Numbered from the stretch's first letter, positions 17,843 through 26,718 are shown. The stretch: 64,000 bases of DNA from Nostoc sp. FACHB-973 (GCF_014698115.1 NZ_JACJSJ010000018.1:1-64000), one strand, 5' to 3'. The notes: a model not told the origin generated them from the sequence alone. Program-made: numbers and translations.

Positions 17843-18247
17843 ATGGCGCAATTAGAAAGACTGCTGCTCATGGCAGAAGATGAGCTAACTGAGTACAGTA
17901 CTGATGCTCGCAAAATGGAAAAACTACGCCGGAAAATAGGTTTATCAGTATCGGCAGCCGAACAGCGGCAAGTTAAAGAAGCATTATTAGCTACAAATAA
18001 ATCTAATATAATTACTCAAATTGTCGAAGAACAAAGACAAACAGTAGCCTTACCATTTTGGGGAATTGCTGGCTTAGGTTTGTTGCTGGGAATTTCTTTA
18101 AATCAACCCATAGGCTTGTTAGCCGCCGTAGCTGGGACTGCATCAGCTTACAGAATTCAGAAATGGGGTTGGCAATTGCAAGCAAGGCGTTTATTGTTAC
18201 GAACTTTGGAAGATATTGAAGCGCGGGTTGCTCAACCTAATAAATGA
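17843..18247 (+). CDS. Small predicted membrane protein of unknown function
   Basis: 134 residues. The N-terminal half is charged and helical (about 1-70). Then come two hydrophobic stretches (ALPFWGIAGLGLLLGISL and IGLLAAVAGTASAY, about 69-103) forming a hairpin, and a basic helical tail (QARRLLLRTLEDIEARV). I recognise no named family; it looks like one of the conserved small cyanobacterial membrane proteins. It stands alone, divergent from ppsA, with a convergent methyltransferase gene downstream. Codon use appears like its neighbours. No function is proposed. Confidence 0.75.
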   Translation: MAQLERLLLMAEDELTEYSTDARKMEKLRRKIGLSVSAAEQRQVKEALLATNKSNIITQIVEEQRQTVALPFWGIAGLGLLLGISLNQPIGLLAAVAGTASAYRIQKWGWQLQARRLLLRTLEDIEARVAQPNK

Positions 18248-18347
18248 TATTAAGTTGATTGTCGTAAAGATTGACGCGGGGACGCGGCGAGGGGGAGACG
18301 CGATAAATCGGCGTCTTCTTTTCTCCACATTCCCGCGTCAGCCTTAA

Positions 18348-19073
18348 TTATCGGGCTTTACATGCAATAAACACCGCATGACCTGGTGATAATTGGTATT
18401 CACCATAACTATCAGTGGTTTGAACCTCAAACCCTACCTGCTGGAGTTGATTTGTAATCGTTGCTGTGTCGTATAATCGCTGGTGGTGTACTTCATCATC
18501 TCGTCTATAGTATTCGCCTACTTTGCGGAAGGTGATAATTCGACGAGTCAAAGTTTTTTCTTCTCCATCCTCGTGCTTTTCAACGAGTACTACCCAGTCT
18601 TCTCCTTCAGTGAATCCTTTGGTTGTGGTTCTTGGTGTAACTTGTCCCGTCTGGGAAATGTCGAAGATGAATACACCCCCAGGAGTTAAGGCATTATATA
18701 TGCGGTGGAACAGCTGAACAAGGTCGCTATCTTCGTCAAATACATAGCTGAGACATTCACTAATCGATGTCACAGCATTGCACGGCGGAATCTCAGTTTT
18801 AAATAGCGATTCGATGCGAAACTCAGCATTTGGGACTCTACTTCGGGCAATATTAATCATCGACTCAGAAATATCCACTCCCAAAACTTGATAATTAGCT
18901 TTGATAAGTTCTTGCGCCCATAAGCCGCTACCGCAACCCAAATCAACCACTAATCCATCAGATATTTTGTTTTCAGCCAGGATCTTTAGTATGCCGGGAG
19001 CAGACTTGAGAGCATAGTCACGGTAACCGACATCATGAATAAAAGCCAGGTCTTCTTTGTACCACTCATTCAT
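18348..19073 (-). CDS. Class I SAM-dependent methyltransferase
   Basis: About 242 residues from ATG 19073 (MNEWYKEDLAFIHDVGY). An upstream ATG at 19139 would add 22 residues translated from repeat-like DNA and is not preferred. Motif I is VVDLGCGSGLWAQ, followed by the acidic end of strand 2 in VLGVDISESMI and a post-motif PGGVFIFDIS. The arrangement is of the Methyltransf_25/11 type, acting on small molecules, but the substrate cannot be told. No close operon partner: the + strand gene 17843-18247 converges on it and repeats lie upstream. Confidence 0.88.
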   Translation of the reverse strand: MNEWYKEDLAFIHDVGYRDYALKSAPGILKILAENKISDGLVVDLGCGSGLWAQELIKANYQVLGVDISESMINIARSRVPNAEFRIESLFKTEIPPCNAVTSISECLSYVFDEDSDLVQLFHRIYNALTPGGVFIFDISQTGQVTPRTTTKGFTEGEDWVVLVEKHEDGEEKTLTRRIITFRKVGEYYRRDDEVHHQRLYDTATITNQLQQVGFEVQTTDSYGEYQLSPGHAVFIACKAR

Positions 19074-19178
19074 ATATATAGATAGAAATCTGCTTTGATT
19101 TGGAGAAATTACTTGCGTAGGCCTACCGTGTATACACAAGTCTTAAATATACCCCACCCTAACCCTCCCCTTGTAAAG

Positions 19179-19347
19179 AGCTACGGTGTACACACATCTT
19201 TCTAGAAAATCAAAATCATTGTAGATCCCCCTAAATCCCCCTTAAAAAGGGGGACTTTGAGAACTTTTTGCCCCCCTTTTTAAGGGGGGTTGGGGGGATC
19301 AAAAACCTGTGGTGGAACTCTAGAAGACTTGTGTGTACACCGTAGCT
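19179..19347. mobile_element. MITE with 18-bp perfect inverted termini and target duplication
   Basis: 169 bp. The left end AGCTACGGTGTACACACA (19179-19196) is exactly inverted at 19330-19347. It is flanked by TGTAAAG on both sides (19172-19178 and 19348-19354). Removing it restores a common palindrome (CCCTCCCCT ... AGGGGAGGG). The interior has a second long inverted repeat, GATCCCCC ... GGGGGATC. No coding capacity. Confidence 0.85.
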
Positions 19348-19419
19348 TGTAAAGGGGAGGGAACTAGATTTCTGGCTTCCCCCCTTTCCAAGGGGGGATT
19401 GAGGGGGGTAATTCCCGGC

Positions 19420-19604
19420 TTCAATAAACGACATCCCGAATTCAACAAACGACATCCCGAATTCAATAAACGACATCCCGAATTCAATAAACGACATCCC
19501 GAATTCAATAAACGACATCCCGAATTCAATAAACGACATCCCGAATTCAATAAACGCCACCCCGAATTCAATAAACGCCACCCCGAATTCAATAAACGAC
19601 TGCC
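19420..19604. repeat. 21-bp tandem array, nearly nine units
   Basis: Units contain GAATTCAATAAACGACATCC with rare changes (one AACAAACG, two GCCACC near the end). Because the unit is seven codons, several frames stay open: plus strand HPEFNKR repeats, minus strand EFGMSFI or LLNSGCR repeats. No RBS or conserved flank supports translation. Confidence 0.95.
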
Positions 19605-19613
19605 CAATTTTTT

Positions 19614-19859
19614 ATGCCTCGCCCTCGTCGTAACTTTCAACCAGCTTTCTGCTATCACATTACCACCCGTTGCAATAATCGAGAATTTCGTCTTACGCGG
19701 CTGGAATGTCGTGAAGTTTTCCTTTATGCCACCAAAAAGGCACAGCAAAAGTTGTTTATAAACTTGCAAAAGCCTTATATGTTACAGTTTACAAGTCTGG
19801 ACGCGAGAGAAGAGAACAACCACAAGATTTCTACCCAACTGAATTATTTGGACTCCTAA
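19614..19859 (+). pseudogene. Truncated REP-associated (IS200-like, Y1) transposase remnant
   Basis: The first about 45 codons match the usual start of these transposases (MPRPRRNFQPAFCYHITTRC, then NNREFRLTRLECREV and a Lys-rich helix). After about 19745 the similarity ends and the frame runs on into the 3' end of the convergent KAP gene. The HUH motif and catalytic Tyr are missing, so it is inactive. It sits directly after the 21-bp array and within 270 bases of a MITE. Confidence 0.75.
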
Positions 19860-22214
19860 TGGACTCTCCACTTTCCGTTGAATTTTTACTATGCAACTGG
19901 GCAAGTGCCCGTCTTGGGCAGATGTGCCAAAATTTACTGGAAGATCACGAAGCTGTTGTCTAACTCTCCATCCCACGCGATCGCAAAACTTCAAAAAGGG
20001 TTCATCATCATACTTTCCGTCAGGCTTACCGCCGACTTCTAAGTAAATGTTCTTCTGAACGCTGAAGCCAAAATGCCCATTGCTATATTTTACCCACAAG
20101 CGGTCAATTGTGTGGAGGTCAGTGCAGGGAAAGTTTAAAAGTTCCTCTGGACGTAACCAGTCGCCTTGCTCTCTTCCGACAGCTTGCAACATCACCAAAT
20201 AAGTTTCATTATCAGCTGCTTTCCAATTTCTTGCTGCAAGGAAATCGCGCAGTTTAGTGTAGTTAACGCCTGCTTCTGAACTTAGATTATCTTGTGACGC
20301 TACTTGTAAGAGTATGTCAGTATTTACAGTTACAAGGCTATATTTGTCTTCTATTTTTAAAGTATTTGACTTCTTGACATCACTAGGATAACGAAGCAGT
20401 TCAACTAGTTTTTGTTTGCTACCCCAATGTTTCACGGTGTCTTTTAATCCTTGTTCTTCAAAATTCAAAGGCTCAGTTAGTGCGAACTTCTGCAAATCTG
20501 CAAGTAGCTGACGGTCTGTGTTCAAATCAACCAGCAGCCGAGGCCATTTCACGCTGATAGCAGTAAATTTCCCCAACTGTTCTAATGTTAAATGTTGATT
20601 GCTAGAAGCGCTTGTTGATAAAACACTAGAAAATAGACCTGTATAGGTAGCAATTTGTACTTTCAATCTAAATAAATTAATAAATTGCTTCCAACGGCGA
20701 GGATTATAATCCAAAGCAGGAGTGACCATTTGAGCAATTTTGCTAATCTCGTTGTAATTATTGGCAATTACGTTGTTAACTCTATTAACCTGATTATTAC
20801 TCTCTGAATAATTATTGGCATTTACATTGTTGACTTGATTAACCTGATTATTACTCTCTGATGTTGAACTAGCGGTTTTAGTCGGCTGTGATAAAGCTTG
20901 TTTAGTTCGGTAGATTTGTCCAAATAATCTCTCGAAGTCAGACTCAGTAGGTTGTGGTATTTGAAAGCGAATCTGAATAAATTTTTCTAGAAATGTATAA
21001 GCATATTCCATTCCTTTCATAGATTGGCTACGGCTGACTTTATTGTTAGTATCGAGTCCTAAGTAAGGAGTCAGATGTCTGTGTTTAACTGCAATACCAG
21101 CCGCCACCTTTTCTACATCTATACCCAGGATAAAAATCAACTGCGGGTCATTTGCTATCATCATGTTGATAGCCTGCATCAGTTCAGCAGACTTAGGAAT
21201 TTCACAACGGTCAAGGTCATCTATGAAAATATATACCTTTTTTTTACCAGCAAATGCTTCCACAATTTTGCTGAAGTCTTCGTGAAAACTTTCAACAAAA
21301 GCAATTTGATTTTTATAGTTAGGTGATTCGAGATATTTTGTAAGTTGGTTTTGGGGACTACCAAGATTTATCAGTTTGATTAAATAGGAGATATAACCGT
21401 AAAGTGCAGATGCATACACTACAAATTTAACAACCGAAGTAGGAGGAATTAATGGTTTTTGGAAAAGATCCTTTAGTAATTTCCAAAAGTCATTTCCCTG
21501 CTTTAATAATTCCTTTGCTTTATCCAATCCTAGAGTAGCCAATGCTATTGCTACAAAGAAACCAAGGGCTGCTAGCAAGATTAACTGAAATGCTTTGTTC
21601 CAATTTAAACGTTGCCAAAGCAGCTTAATATTACCTATCAAAATATAGAAGCGATCGCGTTTGCGGTCATGTCGGGATATTTGTCTGATAAATTCAAGTG
21701 CAAAAGCTGCCCAAAGAGCTTCTGCTTTATCATGTCTCCAAGCATTGAACCACACTACTGTCGGAGGTTTAAAGTTTTTTAAACCTAAACTCAGCAACTT
21801 TAAAGGTATATTAACTAGCGTGTGAAAACTAGATAATTTTTCACGAATATTCTTATTTTTAAATTTATCAAATTTTTCTTTACACTCATCCCTTTGCTTT
21901 CTAATATCATTGTCAAAATGGTTCTTTTCAATCCTTTCAATTGCTTTGTGGAGTTGCTTCATAAAAGAAGACTTCCCACTACCCCATTCACCTTCGATAC
22001 CAATAGTTAACGGCGGTTGGGTTTTAGGATTTGTTAAAAAAGTTGCAATAGCTGTCACATAAGGTTGAAAACCAAGGTAGTCTTCAAATGTAGGTTGATC
22101 GCTAATATGAGCATCATTAACAGACTCTTGTTGCTCGTCAATACCTCCTTGAGGGCTAATATTAACAGTAGACTGTTCTTCAGAATTGGGATTACCTGTA
22201 GTGTTGTCCGCCAT
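19782..22214 (-). CDS. KAP-family P-loop NTPase fused to a C-terminal GUN4 domain
   Basis: 810 residues. Walker A is GEWGSGKS (75-82) and the KAP block is VVWFNAWRHDKAEALWAAF. Two membrane segments (about 208-229 and 262-284) are inserted in the NTPase, as usual for KAP proteins, and Walker B is VYIFIDDLDRCE (327-338). Residues 452-487 are an Asn-rich 18-residue tandem duplication. Residues about 650-751 form a GUN4 domain (LRDFLAARNWKAADNET, NFPCTDLHTIDRLWVKYSNG, HFGFSVQ, DRVGWR). GUN4 binds bilin and porphyrin in chlorophyll synthesis; stand-alone and fused copies occur in cyanobacteria. KAP NTPases are known from defence and signalling. It is probably a membrane-bound sensor ATPase, ligand unknown. 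Confidence 0.88.
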   Translation of the reverse strand: MADNTTGNPNSEEQSTVNISPQGGIDEQQESVNDAHISDQPTFEDYLGFQPYVTAIATFLTNPKTQPPLTIGIEGEWGSGKSSFMKQLHKAIERIEKNHFDNDIRKQRDECKEKFDKFKNKNIREKLSSFHTLVNIPLKLLSLGLKNFKPPTVVWFNAWRHDKAEALWAAFALEFIRQISRHDRKRDRFYILIGNIKLLWQRLNWNKAFQLILLAALGFFVAIALATLGLDKAKELLKQGNDFWKLLKDLFQKPLIPPTSVVKFVVYASALYGYISYLIKLINLGSPQNQLTKYLESPNYKNQIAFVESFHEDFSKIVEAFAGKKKVYIFIDDLDRCEIPKSAELMQAINMMIANDPQLIFILGIDVEKVAAGIAVKHRHLTPYLGLDTNNKVSRSQSMKGMEYAYTFLEKFIQIRFQIPQPTESDFERLFGQIYRTKQALSQPTKTASSTSESNNQVNQVNNVNANNYSESNNQVNRVNNVIANNYNEISKIAQMVTPALDYNPRRWKQFINLFRLKVQIATYTGLFSSVLSTSASSNQHLTLEQLGKFTAISVKWPRLLVDLNTDRQLLADLQKFALTEPLNFEEQGLKDTVKHWGSKQKLVELLRYPSDVKKSNTLKIEDKYSLVTVNTDILLQVASQDNLSSEAGVNYTKLRDFLAARNWKAADNETYLVMLQAVGREQGDWLRPEELLNFPCTDLHTIDRLWVKYSNGHFGFSVQKNIYLEVGGKPDGKYDDEPFLKFCDRVGWRVRQQLRDLPVNFGTSAQDGHLPSCIVKIQRKVESPLGVQIIQLGRNLVVVLFSRVQTCKL

Positions 22215-22484
22215 AAAAATTTCAAGTCAGTTTAACAACAGACTACCTGCGGGATTGTGATTAAGCTTACCATAGATCAGCCCCGTTGGGGAAGTCAAAA
22301 GTAGAGACGCGATTAACCCTTGTCTGTACAAAAGTCAAAAGAGACTTTTTATATTTAACCAAAGAGAAATAATTAATTTTTTATGCATAATTTATTGTCG
22401 TTAAAACTTGAGAATTATTAATAAAAATTCTGCAAATAATGGTTAACAAGTATAAAATTATACTTTAATATCAAGACATGATAA

Positions 22485-22612
22485 AGGCGATCGCCAAATT
22501 CCGCAAAGAAGAAAGCGATCGCTCTTATCTAAACCCCAAGATCGATAAAGGCGATCGCTTCATCCCGGAAAGAAGTGTGCGATCGCCCTTATCTAAACCC
22601 CAAAGTCAGAGT
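22485..22612. repeat. 64-bp direct duplication carrying four HIP1 sites
   Basis: GCGATCGC occurs at 22487, 22515, 22551 and 22579, with both pairs exactly 64 bases apart and CTTATCTAAACCCCAA after each second site. The rest of the gap 22215-22484 is AT-rich and presumably holds the KAP promoter; nothing else seen. Confidence 0.85.
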
Positions 22613-22903
22613 ATGAATACAATAATGGCACAATTCAAAAATTCCGCCCAGTCAAAATTAGAACAATATCTGCGTGGGGGCGATTCTAGTCCACCCATCG
22701 GCAATCAATTGCCCGAACGCTCATTTCCCAAGAGAGAACGGATCAAGCATCTACTCATTGGTTCTCCCAAAGCCGTTACCAGCACAATCCACTATTTACA
22801 GGTAATTGGCTACGCCAGTGCTGGCGACTGGAGTCCACTGCAACCAACCGATAACTCAGATGAGGTTATGAGCATTTTAATCCGTCAAATTCTCATGCAA
22901 TAA
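22613..22903 (+). CDS. Small conserved cyanobacterial protein of unknown function
   Basis: 96 residues from ATG 22613, or 92 from ATG 22625 (MAQFKNSAQSKLEQYLRGGD), which looks like the natural start. A longer open frame from 22478 would translate the duplicated HIP1 block and is unlikely. Basic and soluble, with FPKRERIKHLLIGSPKAVTSTIHYLQVIGYA and a C-terminal DEVMSILIRQILMQ. I recall the sequence type from Nostocales genomes as an uncharacterised protein, but I know no function. It is separated by a hairpin repeat from the convergent TPR gene. Confidence 0.7.
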   Translation: MNTIMAQFKNSAQSKLEQYLRGGDSSPPIGNQLPERSFPKRERIKHLLIGSPKAVTSTIHYLQVIGYASAGDWSPLQPTDNSDEVMSILIRQILMQ

Positions 22904-22912
22904 CCCAGATGT

Positions 22913-22937
22913 AGAGACGTTGCATTGCAACGTCTCT
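22913..22937. repeat. Hairpin repeat between convergent genes
   Basis: A 12-bp perfect stem (AGAGACGTTGCA) with a one-base loop. Cyanobacterial repeat type, placed where it could end transcription on either side. Confidence 0.75.
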
Positions 22938-23079
22938 CCTATGATTGGTTGCCTTACAATGGACATGGCGATCGCCCATCGCAGTGAGGTGTATGAATCG
23001 TGAAGGTGAATTGGTAAAGCTATGGGGGGATCTAAAAGTGCTACCTTTGCGCCTCTCTTGCCTCGTGCGTGAGATTCCA

Positions 23080-24843
23080 TTAACTCCCCCCCATTTCCAC
23101 CCCAACCTTTGCTAAATTCTCCCGCATCGCTACACACCGAACATGCTCAACACCCCAAACTCGCTGACAAATCTCCAACGCTTGCAAATAAAAAGATTCT
23201 GCTTCAATATAACGCCCCGTTGCCCGATAAATTTCCGCTAAATTATTCAGACTTTCGGCAACATTAGGATGATTTTCTCCCAACAACAGCTTATCAAGTT
23301 CCAAGGCTTTTATACATAAAACTTCCGCCTCCTCATAACGTCCCTGTTCCCTATACAAATAACCCAAAGCATAGATAGTATCTGCTAACAGCGGATGCGC
23401 CTTTTGTAAAACACGCTGCTTCACTTCCAAAGATTGCAAAAACAAAGATTCCGCCTCATTGTAGCGTCCTTGAGCGCGGTATATCAAACCTAAATTGTGC
23501 AAATCTGTCGCCACATCAGGATTTTCTTCACCCAAAAATTGCTTATCTAATTCTATTGCTTGTTGCGACAAAGGTTCAGCTTCAGTGTAGCGTCCTTGAT
23601 GATAATAAAGTAGCGCTAAATTATTCAATATCAAAGCAAAAGAAGGATGATTTTCCCCTAGCAAACTTTTAGCAATTTCTAGCGATCGCAGATACAAAGG
23701 TTCTGCCTCATCATAACGTCCTTGTTCATCATATAATAATGCCAAATTATTGAGACTAGCGACGACATCAGCATGATTTTCTCCCAATAAGCGTTTTCTC
23801 AATTCCAAAGCTTGTTGATAGAGAAGTTCTGCTTTGCTATATTGTCCCGTAGATTTGTAAATTCCTGCCAAATTATTCAGACTAGTAGCGTAAGCAGGAT
23901 GATTTTCTCCCAACAAGCGTTTCCTTAATTGCAAAGCTTGTTGATATAGTGGTTCAGCTTCACTGTAGCGTCCTGTTGCGCGATATAATCCTGCTAAGTT
24001 GTTGAAATTAGCAGCTAAGTCTATTTGCAAACCTAATTCATTTTGCAATTCAATGGCTTGACGCCAATACTTGATTGCTAATTCTTGTTCTTCTTGATAA
24101 TTCTGAGACTCACCCCGTTCTAATCTGCTGCGGTAAATATCGCCCAATCTTGAATATAAAGTAGCCAAGGTGGGGTCTTTAGTTCCGCGTTCCTGTTCGA
24201 TATTATCAATCAGCCTTTGTAAATCTTGGATAGGCAAGAAAAAAGCATTATTTTCATTAGTATCTGTGCTGGCTAATTCTGTGTCTCGAAAAACAAAGCG
24301 TATAGGTTCTAATTCTTTACCAGCAATAGCATTAGTTTTTTTAGATGCAAACCGAAATACACCGTTACGCCAACTCCAAAAATCAGGAGCTTTTTTAATC
24401 AAGTTGATTAAAATTTGATTAGTTACCCAAAGCACAATTGCAAAAGGAAAATCGCGCAATCCTTCCCTTGTCCACTGTAAGTAACCAAAAAATTTTTCTT
24501 GTTCTGATTGCTCTTTTCCTAATCTGAGAAAATAAAGTTGTTCAGCACCCGTTACAGTAATTACCGCCGGCTGACGCTGACGGAGATATTCTTCTTGCTC
24601 AACCAGTTGATTGAGAGCAGCTTTTAAACTCGGCTCATGACGTGCTAAAATCACTCGATATGTATGAAAATTAGGTTGAAGTTCAGCTTCATATCGAGTA
24701 ATAATCTCGTCACGAAAATTAGGATCATCGCAAACAGCAATCAGTAAATTTAATCCCTGGTTTTGAGCTTCAATAGAAACAATTAAATCATCATATGCAT
24801 CTTGATTTTCTCCTTCATCATCTAATAATTCTTCATTGAACAT
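23080..24843 (-). CDS. TPR protein with an N-terminal NTPase-like or adaptor region
   Basis: 587 residues. About 1-215 is a globular part with NLLIAVCDDPNFRDEIITRYE, VITVTGAEQLYFLR and FPFAIVLWVTNQ...APDFWSWRNGVFRF. This is arranged like a P-loop protein core but without any Walker A. From about 246 there are eight or so 42-residue kinesin-light-chain type TPRs with repeated LLGENHP and LNNLA.LY motifs. The ATG overlaps the stop of the upstream ATPase gene by 11 bases, so the two proteins are made together and probably interact. The design (ATPase plus TPR scaffold) recalls signalling or defence modules, but I cannot assign a named system. Confidence 0.85.
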   Translation of the reverse strand: MFNEELLDDEGENQDAYDDLIVSIEAQNQGLNLLIAVCDDPNFRDEIITRYEAELQPNFHTYRVILARHEPSLKAALNQLVEQEEYLRQRQPAVITVTGAEQLYFLRLGKEQSEQEKFFGYLQWTREGLRDFPFAIVLWVTNQILINLIKKAPDFWSWRNGVFRFASKKTNAIAGKELEPIRFVFRDTELASTDTNENNAFFLPIQDLQRLIDNIEQERGTKDPTLATLYSRLGDIYRSRLERGESQNYQEEQELAIKYWRQAIELQNELGLQIDLAANFNNLAGLYRATGRYSEAEPLYQQALQLRKRLLGENHPAYATSLNNLAGIYKSTGQYSKAELLYQQALELRKRLLGENHADVVASLNNLALLYDEQGRYDEAEPLYLRSLEIAKSLLGENHPSFALILNNLALLYYHQGRYTEAEPLSQQAIELDKQFLGEENPDVATDLHNLGLIYRAQGRYNEAESLFLQSLEVKQRVLQKAHPLLADTIYALGYLYREQGRYEEAEVLCIKALELDKLLLGENHPNVAESLNNLAEIYRATGRYIEAESFYLQALEICQRVWGVEHVRCVAMRENLAKVGVEMGGS

Positions 24844-26125
24844 TTATGGCTCCCTGTCTTTTTAAACTTTCGATAATAATTGGATGAACATCGTACCATG
24901 TTTCTTCGGTGCGATATTCTAAGACATATAAACCATGTAGCAAATCCAAAAACTCAGCTTGTTTCGGGTCATTGGGCATAAATTGTTCATAAACACTTTG
25001 CAAAATATCTATATCAACTTTTCCTAAACGTATGGAAAAGTCATTGCGAATTTTATTGATTGCTTGGGCGAGAATTTTATCATCAATGATAACTTCGGCG
25101 TTGGGATTTCGTCGAATCATCCGTAAACAAATACGGCAACACTCCTTAGAAATGCGAATTAACTCTCGCAATACGCCGCCACTGTAAATAACAATTTTTT
25201 CAGCTGTTTCTGGTGCTATTAATTCACTAGTAATTCGCTTGCGTAAAACTTCACCGAGAATCTTTGTTGCTTCGGGACGCGGTTGAGCGCTAAGAAAGCG
25301 ATTTTTACCTTTTTCAAAGATTTTGAGGACAGGCATTGCTACAATTTGGTCATTAGTTTCTGTAGCAATTATTGTGCTGATAAATGTTTCTCGAAGAACT
25401 GCGATAGGAATGGTGTAGATAATCCGAAAATTTGGTTGGCAGAGAGCTTTAATATTATCCTTGTAAATTTCGTTAACCCTGCCTAAATCGAGTTTATCCA
25501 AATCATCAATAATGACTAAAACATCTTGTTTAGTAGCAGTTTGAATCAAAGCAGCAATTTCGTTAATTCTAGCGACTAAATCTGATATTTTGCGCTCAAA
25601 CTCTTGTTTAATTTCATCGCGGACGCTAGCATCAGCTTTTAATTTAGAACTAATCAACTTGAGCAGGTCAAAACCTATTTCAGCCTCTAGCTGCAAATTT
25701 AATTCTTCAGTGCGAGTGCGGGTAGCAAACCATTTATAAAGAGCTTCTTTAGTACTTTGAGGAATATCAACTCGGCGTGCTTCTGCCTCTGCCATTAAAT
25801 TAACTGCAATGGCAAACAGAATATTTATATGGTTAACTGCCGACATTTCAATTTTGTCAGCAATAGAAAATAGGACTACAAAATATTTATTTTGAATTTG
25901 CCTGCTAAATTCAGCCAACAAAGTTGACTTACCACAACCGCGATGTCCTGTAAAGACAATTTTGCCATCTTTATTGGGACTGTCTTCAACTAATTGGTTG
26001 AGGTCTGCAATTAAATCATCACCATATTCGACTCTAAATTTCTCCATTTCGTTCCGTTCCATTAACGGAAACAGTTCGAGATTGCTGTATGCCGACTGAA
26101 AGGAGATTAATAGTTCTTTAGACAT
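24833..26125 (-). CDS. AAA/STAND-like P-loop ATPase
   Basis: 430 residues. Walker A GHRGCGKST is at 60-68 and Walker B VLVIIDDLD at 202-210. A charged helical insert lies between them (about 140-195). A sensor-like region follows (FRIIYTIPIAVLRE) and then winged-helix-like C-terminal parts (SGGVLRELIRISKECCR; EFLDLLHGLYVLEYRTEETWYDVHPI). The layout resembles the ATPase core of STAND/Orc-type proteins that couple sensing to an effector. It is the first gene of a two-gene operon with the TPR protein and has a near 1-kb repeat-filled upstream region. Substrate and trigger are unknown. Confidence 0.85.
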   Translation of the reverse strand: MSKELLISFQSAYSNLELFPLMERNEMEKFRVEYGDDLIADLNQLVEDSPNKDGKIVFTGHRGCGKSTLLAEFSRQIQNKYFVVLFSIADKIEMSAVNHINILFAIAVNLMAEAEARRVDIPQSTKEALYKWFATRTRTEELNLQLEAEIGFDLLKLISSKLKADASVRDEIKQEFERKISDLVARINEIAALIQTATKQDVLVIIDDLDKLDLGRVNEIYKDNIKALCQPNFRIIYTIPIAVLRETFISTIIATETNDQIVAMPVLKIFEKGKNRFLSAQPRPEATKILGEVLRKRITSELIAPETAEKIVIYSGGVLRELIRISKECCRICLRMIRRNPNAEVIIDDKILAQAINKIRNDFSIRLGKVDIDILQSVYEQFMPNDPKQAEFLDLLHGLYVLEYRTEETWYDVHPIIIESLKRQGAINVQ

Positions 26126-26489
26126 TGGATAGTGCCGTAAAAGTGCTAACTATTCATATAATGCCTCATCCTTTATGTAGCAAAAGCTCAGGCGGTGTCT
26201 AGGAGAGACTATGCCTATATAAATTCTCAAATTTCGTTCATAAATGACTACTAGGTGAGCGATTTCTTATGTCTTCAAAAGAGATGCTCTATTGGCAAAA
26301 TGCCAACGATAAATAAGTAATAGAGGTGAATAATCAAGAAGACTGAACGATAGATTATACATACATTCATTACCATTCAATAATAGATTATACATATAAA
26401 ATACTGGAAGTTACTTAATAGATAACTAATATAAAATTTTCAGTTAGAAAAATAAATTTTTAGTGTGCTTCCCTTCATCCCCTCTAGGA

Positions 26490-26583
26490 TGGAATGTCAC
26501 TTACTTAAAGCTATTTTCAGTTAAATAGACGATGCTTTAGGCCTTTAGCATTGCTAAACTCCTATGACATCAGTGACATTCCA
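26490..26583. repeat. 12-bp perfect inverted pair enclosing 70 bases
   Basis: TGGAATGTCACT at 26490-26501 is exactly complementary to AGTGACATTCCA at 26572-26583. The inner part includes CTTTAGGCCTTTAG. It could be a small RNA, an operator pair or an element remnant. Confidence 0.6.
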
Positions 26584-26718
26584 CAATAATTTAGGATTGC
26601 CATAGCATGATTAATTTGTACAGTGCGTAAGTCGTATAATTAATTCTCGAAATGGGTATGGGGCTTTGGGAGTGCTGTTAGTGGTAACGGGGTGTTGAGC
26701 CAGTAATGAGTTAGGAGT

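Noticed and set aside
17599..17913. Minus-strand frame upstream of the small membrane protein
   Set aside because: Overlaps the start of a better-supported plus-strand gene and shows no features.
19231..19769. Long open frames through the MITE and 21-bp array, on both strands
   Set aside because: Openness follows from the seven-codon unit length. Several frames are open at once and none has a ribosome site or known domain.
22478..22612. Longer N-terminus for the small gene ending at 22903
   Set aside because: The added codons translate a HIP1-bearing direct duplication; the natural protein start is at 22613 or 22625.
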